From: Tetmemena sp. SeJ-2015
Taxonomy: Eukaryota > Ciliophora > Spirotrichea > Sporadotrichida > Oxytrichidae
NCBI GenBank assembly: GCA_027382625.1
Contig: JAJKFJ010021784.1
Location: forward strand, 56,171-120,170
Direction: 5' to 3'
Length of the DNA: 64,000 nt
Part shown: positions 56,937 through 64,000 of the stretch, in pieces
Layout of the letters: every line of letters starts with the position of its first letter
How positions within the stretch are numbered: the stretch's first letter is position 1
Program-made: the position numbers and the translations under genes
The notes under the pieces: generated by a model
The model's input: only the letters and a program-made list of their open reading frames with translations
What the model was told of the DNA's origin: nothing
The model's database searches: none

Positions 56937-58095
56937 AGGCTGTCAGTGAATTTGAGTGAAGACTTCCTCATATTTTTATTGTAGACTTTGTTGGTATCTC
57001 TAATGCTCTAATTTGGAGAAGAGAAGTCTGATTGTTGAGAAATTATAGTTGATCTCTCTATGTCAAGCATATTTTCATCTTCCTTTTAAACTATTAAGAA
57101 AGAGAAATTAAAGAGATTTAAATGGGTTTTTATTTATCTGAGGTCATTTACTCTCAACGCTACAAACTTTACAAAAGCAGCAGCTGCCAGACAGCCCAGC
57201 AAAGGCCCAAAAATAAAAGCAGGCATGTACTTCAAAGCCTGCTCATTTTTAAAAGCAGCAGCACAGAAGAGCAAATTTACTATTCCTATGTTTGGGTTCA
57301 TCACTGCTCCATAAAATATACTCATACAATTTTATTTGTCTCCAGTTTTGTTTCAGATGCAACCGCAGCTAAAGTATATGGCAACTAGGGAACTAAATAC
57401 TCCTGGCACCATATCACTAAAGAGTGACAGTTTGGCGTGCTTGCCGTGTAAAATCGTCAGCATCATAAGCATAGTAAAGAAAAATTCCAGAAACAGAACA
57501 CTAAGTACAGAGCTGTTTGGGTCTCCAGGTTTTATGTAAGCTATTTTATCTCCAATAAAGAGGTAGGAAATCAACATCCCCAAGAACTCCCAACCAATTT
57601 AACAATAACTCTTTATTTAATTAATTCTGCAAGCTCATAAATAGCAAAAGCTTTGAGTTACTTCTTGGAGTAGTTATTTTCTATAAGGAGTACTGCCACC
57701 GTCAGACCCATGTTGAAATGAGCCCCTGTCTGTTTTGCGGTGAGCATACACGCTATGTATATACCAGCAAGTACTATGAATGTGTTTCCTTAACTGAAGT
57801 TAATCCCTATCAATAGGATAACACATTCTAAATATCTTAATACAAATGTATGGTAAATTTCTAGGATTGCAGTTCCCAAAGCCTCGTAGCAAAAGAGAGT
57901 GAAGTAGTCTAGCTTATTCTCAAGTTTAAAATTGCCTGCCTCCATGATTAATTTCTCAAGTTCGTAATTTACTCTGCTTTTACTTGTGAAGTATTTAATT
58001 AATTCAGCTGAACCATTCTCCAACTGAGTTTTATATTTTAGTAAAGAATCTATGTGCTTAATATCCAAATAATTTTATAAGCATTCCTTCACCAT
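56937..58095 (-). CDS. aquaporin-like channel B
   Basis: ATG 58095, TGA 56939-56937. A cytoplasmic N-terminus (YLDIKHIDSLLKYKTQLENG) precedes TM1 (FTLFCYEALGTAILEI), a short interruption, then FIVLAGIYIACMLTAKQTGA and HFNMGLTVAVLLIENN at the first NPA position. Next come GMLISYLFIGDKIAYIKPGD, FFFTMLMMLTILHGKHAKLS, VAIYFSCGC, AVMNPNIGIVNLLFCAA at the second NPA position and FIFGPLLGCLAAAAFVKFVA. The tail is S/N-rich and ends FTDSLIY. Six TM segments fit an MIP channel, but both selectivity boxes deviate (HFNMG, NPN). The whole gene lies between the two main segments of aquaporin A. Confidence 0.8.
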
Positions 58096-58099
58096 TGCA

Positions 58100-58290
58100 T
58101 GAGTGAATAAATGAGAGTGAAATATTAGATGTAAAGAAATGAAGCTAAAGAAGAGATTGTAAATTTGTTGAATGATTGGGATTTCACTGGGCTTGTTTTT
58201 GAAAGAAGTCAGTGTTAGTGCTCCTAGAGTCATTGATCTGCCTCTAACCAGTAGGAGTATAGTCTTGAGTTGGTTTGCCCAGTTTAGCAG
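58100..58290 (-). CDS. probable C-terminal tail of aquaporin A
   Basis: Minus-strand reading SAKLGKPTQDYTPTGQRQIN then FLSKTSPVKSQSFNKF, hydrophilic and S/T-rich, placed after the aquaporin A core and an AT-rich interruption (about 58.29-58.43 kb). The TM6 segment that should lie between core and tail was not found, so assignment is tentative. The frame runs to a TGA overlapping aquaporin B's ATG. Confidence 0.45.
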
Positions 58291-58431
58291 AGAAAAGCAA
58301 AAAAATTTTTTAAATTTTTTTATTTAAAGGGGAAATCACAAAAAGTCCACTAAAAAAAAAGGGGAAAAAAAGGAATCAAATTTTTAAATTTTTCTAAGAT
58401 ACCCGATAAGGGCTCTTTGCTTCTTAATCCC

Positions 58432-58822
58432 GGGTGACGGCGCAGAATCCAATTGTTGGGTTGAGACAGCCACCAGTGATATTGATGATCATTCCAGCGT
58501 TAACGTACTAGATCACCATCATAGTGATTGCCCTGAGGCCTGGGTCAGCTGAGGGCGCAATTTTATTTGTCTTGGCGTGAAGATAGACAGTCTGGAATAT
58601 CCAAGAGAAGAATAGTTCAGTAAGGAAAACGTAGTAAACTGCAAAGTCGTTGGGAGGAGGTGGCCTCAAGTTTAGAGAGAGATCGTGGCCAATTACCAAA
58701 TAGGAGAATACCATGCCCAAGTAAGCACCCACGAATTAAGCTGCGATGTATGTAGCCAGGAGAGGACCTTGCTTCTTCCATTCGTTGTTTATAATGTAGA
58801 TACCCAAGCTGATGCCTGCGTT
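58432..58822 (-). CDS. aquaporin A, central segment
   Basis: From pointer AACGCA (58817-58822) it reads NAGISLGIYIINNEWKKQG, YIAAQFVGAYLGMVFSYLVI, a periplasmic-side loop LRPPPPNDFA, YYVFLTELFFSWIFQTVYLH and AGMIINITGGCLNPTIGFCA. Joined to the N-terminal segment it gives GSHFNAGISLG in frame. The second box is NPT. TM6 is missing after it. Confidence 0.8.
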
Positions 58823-59350
58823 TAATTGAAATATTTTAATACTCGATTTGTATACTCAATATTGATCCTCAATATTAGCCAGTTTTAAATTTTATTTTTA
58901 GATAAGAGATATTATTCTCCTTTGAAAATGGATTTAAAGTTTGTCTTATAAAATAATTTTTGAGGAGATTTATTAAGAGTAAAAATCAACAGCATTTTCT
59001 AGAAAAATTATTCCAGTTTTTTTTTTAAATATCCATATTAAGATTTTTAAAATTTTCTTGATTTAATTAAAATTAAAGTTGTGTATGAGAAACAAGAAGC
59101 AATTGCTGATGATTTATTTTTAGATCTTTAAATTGGCATACCAAATACCATAAATTATAATTTGAAGTCTTAGGCACTCGAAGAGTTAATTATTCCGCTA
59201 AGAAGTTGACTAAAAAGCTTTTATTAAACAATAATAAATAAATATCATTTGTTGAAAATAGTCAAAATTAAAAGTTTAATTAAAAATAGAATTATTTGGA
59301 GTGTGACTAATTACAAAAAGATAAATCATTCTTAGGATGAGAAGGCAGTA
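58823..59350. other. AT-rich spacer between aquaporins A and C
   Basis: About 530 bp, strongly AT-rich. No gene, RNA or repeat recognised. Confidence 0.5.
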
Positions 59351-60425
59351 TCAGTAGATGAGGCTGCCGTTGAATTTGATCGAATTCCTCCTGATATTTT
59401 TATCTTAGCTGTTTTATATAAAGCTCTGATTGGACTAAATGAAGTCCGATTAAGTAATTATTGTAGTTCTATTTAAATCCAAAAAGTTCTCATCTTCCTT
59501 TTAAACTCAAATCTTATGAAGATTAGGATATATAAAATAATTCTCGAGTTTATCTGAGAGTGATGACTTTCACAGCCACAAACTTGACAAAAGCTGCAGC
59601 AGCTATACTTCCCATTAGAGGACCAAATGCAAACGATGGTATGTAACTCAAAACATGACTGTTTTAATGAGTAACTGAACAGAAGAGTATATTTACGATT
59701 CCTAGATTTGGACTCATCACTGCTCCTTAAATCAATATAAGAAGTATATGATGTTATTGTTGCTCCTGTTCTTCCTCCTATACAGCCAGCGCAGAAGAAT
59801 ATACCAACTAGAGTGCCAAACACTCCTAGCACCATGTCACTAAAAAGTGAAAGTTTGTGGTTCTTGTTATGTAGGATCACCGTAATCATTAGCATAGTAA
59901 ACACAAATTCAAGAGAAAGAGCATGCACGACAGAGCTGCCCAGGAGTGTCGGATTTATACAAGCTATTTTATTCCCAATAAACAAGTAGGAAATCAGCAT
60001 CCCCAGGAAACTTCCAAACAATTTAACTATGATAAATACTTTGGATATATGAAATTAAGCGACCAAATAAACGAGGAAAGCTGTGAGTTGTTTCTTAGAG
60101 TAGTTATTTTCAACAATTAGAACTGCTACTGATAGACCCATATTGAAATGGGACCCTGTCTGCTTTGAGGTAAGCATACATGCTATAAATATTCCATTGA
60201 CTACAATGAAGGGGCTTCCATGACTGAAATTAATCCCAATCACAAGGATATATATATAGAAAAATCATATAAGAGAGAAGTAATTTTAAAGGATTGCACT
60301 TCCCATAGCCTCGTAGCAAAAGATAGTGAAATAGTCTAGTTTTCTCTTCAATTTAACGTTCCCTTTTTCCATTGATAATTTCTCTAGTTCGTATTTTAGT
60401 CCGCTTAGAGTGAAATTCTGTTAAT
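59351..60425 (-). CDS. aquaporin-like channel C
   Basis: TGA 59353-59351; start not resolved (about 60.42 kb). Closely follows aquaporin B: LDYFTIFCYEAMGSAIL, then after an interruption FIVVNGIFIACMLTSKQTGS and HFNMGLSVAVLIVENNYSKK. Further on are GMLISYLFIGNKIACINPTL, LVGIFFCAGCIGGRTGATIT and, in another frame, SPNLGIVNILFC at the second NPA position and PSFAFGPLMGSIAAAAFVKF. It ends NGSLIY, like B's DSLIY. A recent tandem copy of B, with the same HFNMG first box. Frame breaks near 59.73 and 60.04 kb and at 60.25-60.28 kb. Confidence 0.75.
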
Positions 60426-60429
60426 TAAA

Positions 60430-61126
60430 TATTTTAGGTGAGCAATTGTATGCATGCAGTTAATAAATTCCACTAATCAACAAATATATTTATATTGAGT
60501 ATCTTTCAGTTTCTTATTTATTTTTATACCTATTTTGTAAATGATCGATCAATTTTTAATCCTCTAAAAAGAGTTAATGATTGATGAAAATAGAATAAAT
60601 ATTAGAATAAATAAAAAAAGAGCTTTCAATTTTGAATAATTTAGTTTTTATTGTAATTTAATTGGCCTAATTTTTAAAAAAATTTTTTATGACGGGTTGG
60701 TTCGATCAAATTATCAAAGGCATACTTTAAGTAAAGTTAAACAAATATAAATTGAAAGTGAGATGAATCTCTAAAAAATTCTCCTCTAAGTTATGTACTT
60801 AGAATGTTGCTATGCTAGTCCTGAAGAGATGTCTTAGCTATTCAATTAATTTTTATATTCAAAATACCTTAACTAATTACTTGTCTGAATTGAATATCTT
60901 AATAAAAGATTAATTTAATAGGTAAGATTTCCCTCTTAGTTTATTAATTTAAGGTTTGTCTAATAAAAAACTTCTTGGGGATGCTTTGTACAGAGGAAGA
61001 AATCCACATTATAGATGAATCATCAAGACTATGAGTTATTTTATTTATCACTCTTGCTTGCTTTTGATACTGTCTCTGGTGAGATATATTTTGCATTTTG
61101 GATTTGAATTGAAATTAAAATTAGAA
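60430..61126. other. AT-rich region, no gene seen
   Basis: About 700 bp of AT-rich DNA upstream of aquaporin C and the divergent TM/PH-like gene. It probably holds flanking and non-coding DNA for both. I see no conserved element. Confidence 0.45.
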
Positions 61127-62060
61127 ATGAGAGTGACAAGAGCAGGTGTTATTGCAGCAGTGCACTAGCAAGCTGTGAAGAAGAATGCAGATTAATAGAA
61201 ACTCAAGTACCTCAGAAACAACAGAAGAGATGATATCTAAGAATTTAATTTGACTTGTTTATATTTCATTTTTTATTATGTGATATCGGACAAACTGATT
61301 ATGAAACCCCTGGAGGGTAAACTCCCTCAGGAACTTCGATTGGAGGAATAGGAAAGGAGTTCTCATCTTCTAACAGACCTTATTCAGGAAGCAGCAATAA
61401 TAGCCATGGAAGAAGGCAAGATAATAGAATACTCTCTAATGAAGATGGAAGCAATTATTATTGAGGTGGGTTGTCTATCATTACTAAATTTTAACTCAGA
61501 TAAGAAGACGAAGAAGACATAATCGATGTTGGTCACATTAATTTAAGAGAGCGCACTCAGGATAGACTTATCTTTAGAAAGGTGCCCTATCATATTTGGC
61601 TACTCATTTTTAAGAGCGCTTATCTTCATAGCTGCGGTTTACTTGGTGTTCACACTTGCTGTTGGCTATTTTGGAACTGTAAACAAAGGCACAAAGTAAA
61701 GAACTTGGTGGCAATATATATTGAAGTATTTCAAATAAGGATTCTCTTTTCTACTTGCAGGAAAAATAGAGTCAATGGTATTTGACTTGACCTTAAACCA
61801 ATTAAATATTGTAGTGCTAAAGAAAAGTTGAGTCTTATCCTTTGAGTGACATCACAGACATAAGGTGCTACAAACGAGGTCACAGCGGAATAAATGTGTA
61901 CACCATTCATTACACAGTCACTATAGAGTTTAGATCCCAAGCTCCCATTAAACTTACAGAGACTGGAGTTGAACAAAAATGCATTAAATAGGTAAGATAT
62001 CAATAGATGAAATAGACATACAAAATATGTTTAGAAATCAAAATTAAAGCTAATATATAT
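61127..62060 (+). CDS. single-pass membrane protein with PH-like domain
   Basis: ATG 61127 (MRVTRAGVIAAVHQQAVKKN, AQ-rich start); end near 62.06 kb, not resolved. A disordered linker (PGGQTPSGTSIGGIGKEFSS; NRPYSGSSNNSHGRRQDN), acidic DIIDVGHINLRERTQDRLIF, then a membrane segment (FLRALIFIAAVYLVFTLAVG), GKIESMVFDLTLNQLNIVVL, and SDITDIRCYKRGHSGINVYT with IHYTVTIEFRSQAPIKLTET. The last part has the strand pattern of a small PH-like domain following a TM hairpin, seen in ciliate membrane proteins of unknown role. Frame shifts between these blocks imply IESs. It converges on the cysteine-rich gene. Confidence 0.5.
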
Positions 62061-62123
62061 TTCCAGTGTTACTATCTGTATTTTTAGAGTTATTGTTTAG
62101 GTAGTTATTTTTGTTTGCATTCT

Positions 62124-64000
62124 TCATCCGCAGTAGTAGCCTTCAGGGCACGCTATTTACTTTCCAAATACGCAATAGTATAATAAAGTGACTTATTTTC
62201 CTTATTTTGATAAGTTATATCCACTTGGACATGCGTTACATTTCTTGGCTCAGGGACCTAGTTGTAGAAGCCTACAGGGCACATTATTTATTGAGAAGCT
62301 CCCTGTGGGCAGTAATAGTAGGGAGAGCATTAGTAGTTAACTGGGTTAGGGACTGACTATCCTGGAGGGCAGTAGTAGCCAGCATCACATAGATCAGTAG
62401 GCGCTGTCAGGCCAGTTGTAAAAGTTTATAATTGTTAGTTGTAGCGCAATAGAATCCTGAGGTGCACTTTTGGCAGACTGAATCATCGATCGCATTGGTT
62501 ATGGTGGAGAAAGTTCCAACTGGACAGTCAGTTGCTGTGGTAGCGGCAGCTGTGCAGTACTTGCCCGCTGGACAAGGACCATAGTAACCATACTTGTGAA
62601 GCTCAGAGGGTGTAGGACTGAAGGCAGATTGTACGCAGAAGTAGCCGGCCTGGCAAGGTCCTGTAGGAGCTATTTGAGCCTCATCGGAACAATAGTTTCC
62701 TTCAGAGCAAGGAAGGCAATCTTTGAGTAGGGCTTTGTTAGTGTATGGCTGGTATGTGCAAATTAATAAATATGCCAACTGGGCATCTGAGCATTTGATA
62801 TTGAGAGTCGTCAAGCAGGAAAGAGTCGTAGGAGGGGCAGTAGTATCCAGCTGAGCAATCGATAGAAGCTGTCAAAAACATTAATATTATTCATTCCAGT
62901 ATTAGGACAATATCTCCCTGCTTCACAAGATTTACATGAACCTTTGTTAACTTATAAAGCAACAAATATAACTTCATCTTCAAAATTAATATAATTTAAA
63001 TTTAAAAAAAGGTCATAGATTTTGGAGGTACAAATCTATTAAAAAGCATATGCAACATAACATCTCGTTCTCATTCTATTTATAATATATACATTTTTAA
63101 TATGTTATATAATAAACTTCATCTTGGTAGGTTCCAACTGGGCATTCAAAATCGAATTTAAAAAAGTTATATTTATGTAATAAGATTCAGTCTGCTCTTG
63201 AGATCCCTCACTAGAGTAATGTCCTACCTGGGCCTCATAAGTAGTGTAGCTTGATTAACCTGCCAAGCAGTAATAGCCTTCGGGACACTTGCCCGTTGGT
63301 TCTGGCAGATTTGAGCCTTAGCAATATTCTAAATATACAATTTTACTCAATTCCTTTCGATATTATTCCAAAAACTAACTAGTTAAACGTAAATAGAAGA
63401 TTATTTAACTTTGTGTTGGATGATAGTATCCAGGCCAGCAGGTTTAGCAATCAAATTATTAATAAATCATCTTCTGACTCTCCTCCCTCGAAGGAGTTAT
63501 TAAAATACGAACTTTGTCTTATTCTACCATATATTTATAAAAGTACCTGCAGGGCAGTTCACTACTACTGGTGTTCCCTCAGGGCAGTATCCACCCTCAG
63601 GGCATATAGAGCCTGTCACAGTGTCTGTTGGGTCGGGAGTCTTGGATCCTCTGATACACAGATAACCCTAATCGCAAAGGTCAGTGTAGGAAGTTTGCCC
63701 TCTTCTAGGACAATAGAGAATAAACTTAAAATAGTAACCAGCAGGGCAGTAAGTGCAACTGCGTGAGTCTATCAAACCTTCTACATTGCTGTAAGTTCCC
63801 TCTGGGCAAGGCTCAGGAACTATAGTACCAAGGGGACAGTATTGTACAATGAAAATATCACTAAGGAGAATAAGGAGCTCTTAATATTTTAAGCTATAAT
63901 AGCCAGCTGGGCAAGCTTTAACTACCCACATTCCTAATTCATCGCAGTAATATCCTGAGGGACAGATAGCGCAGTCCTTTGGCTCACTTCCTCTTCAATC
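62124..64000 (-). CDS. GCC2/GCC3 cysteine-rich repeat surface protein, C-terminal part
   Basis: Runs off the right edge (its 5' end is beyond 64000); TGA 62126-62124 after IACPEGYYCG. Repeats of about 45-50 residues carry patterns such as CPAGKYCTAAATTATDCPVG, CQKCTSGFYC, CLPCSEGNYC and CQAGYFC. This is the GCC2/GCC3 (ephrin-receptor-like) repeat widespread in large ciliate surface proteins. Interruptions at 62.87-63.0, 63.0-63.18, 63.33-63.40 and 63.45-63.54 kb separate repeat blocks and look like IESs. No transmembrane anchor is visible at this end. Likely extracellular; ligand unknown. Confidence 0.8.

Noticed and set aside
60690..60720. GGTTCGATC as the T-loop of a tRNA
   Set aside because: No matching acceptor stem, D-arm or anticodon arm could be folded around it. 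No tRNA or rRNA was seen anywhere in the window.
1..64000. Reading the window with the standard genetic code
   Set aside because: Known proteins (Rab, UBE2J, PIKfyve, PEPCK) then break at many TAA/TAG codons, all at positions tolerant of Gln, while TGA occurs at natural ends such as after KKKCC of the Rab.

Overview
The window reads as germline (micronuclear) DNA of a spirotrichous ciliate of the Oxytricha/Stylonychia type. Two things in the sequence say so. First, every recognisable gene stays open only if TAA and TAG are read as glutamine and TGA is the only stop. Second, conserved proteins are cut by short AT-rich internal eliminated sequences (IESs). These lie between direct repeats of 2-13 bp (pointers), and removing one repeat copy plus the spacer restores frame. 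Several genes are also scrambled: their coding pieces (macronuclear-destined segments, MDSs) are out of order or inverted, yet neighbouring pieces share a pointer and join in frame. Species, assembly quality and macronuclear chromosome ends cannot be read from the window; no C4A4-type telomere repeat was seen.

Layout. 1-2565 (+): 3' part of a cytosolic carboxypeptidase. 2572-7141 (+): large AT-rich membrane protein, with a ubiquitin-like fragment at about 5.0-5.4 kb. 7349-8426 (-): Rab21-like GTPase. 8600-12106: heavily scrambled ATP-dependent PEP carboxykinase. 12380-14213 (-): first of three SLC22-like MFS transporters; the others are at 24919-27041 and 27256-29205. 14450-21527 (-): very long leucine-rich-repeat gene. 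21740-24825 (+): coiled-coil protein. 29813-33186 (-): Q/N/S-rich protein. 33395-34735 (-): multi-TM protein. 34777-45237: a FYVE-TCP1-kinase PIKfyve/Fab1 gene in five pieces, with an importin-11-like gene (35375-38957, -) lying between pieces 1 and 2. 45503-48097 (-): Pol5/MYBBP1A. 48209-49643 (+): NT-C2-like coiled-coil protein. 49893-50608 (-): tail-anchored UBE2J E2. 50754-52712 (-): kinase-fold-like protein. 52999-60425: three aquaporin genes with a 3.36-kb terminal-inverted-repeat element (53250-56608). 61127-62060 (+): TM/PH-like protein. 62124-64000 (-): start of a GCC2/GCC3 cysteine-rich surface protein running off the right edge.

The genes form no obvious pathway. What links them is DNA rearrangement. 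The best-supported results are the PEPCK locus (14 MDSs in two interleaved blocks, including a 25-bp MDS and an inverted MDS), the PIKfyve locus (five pieces joined in frame by pointers GAATA, AATAT, TGAGATAGATGAC and TCTCCA), and the split aquaporin A, whose pieces flank both a second aquaporin and the TIR element. All boundaries come from reading by eye, and a few frame changes remain unexplained and may be assembly indels.
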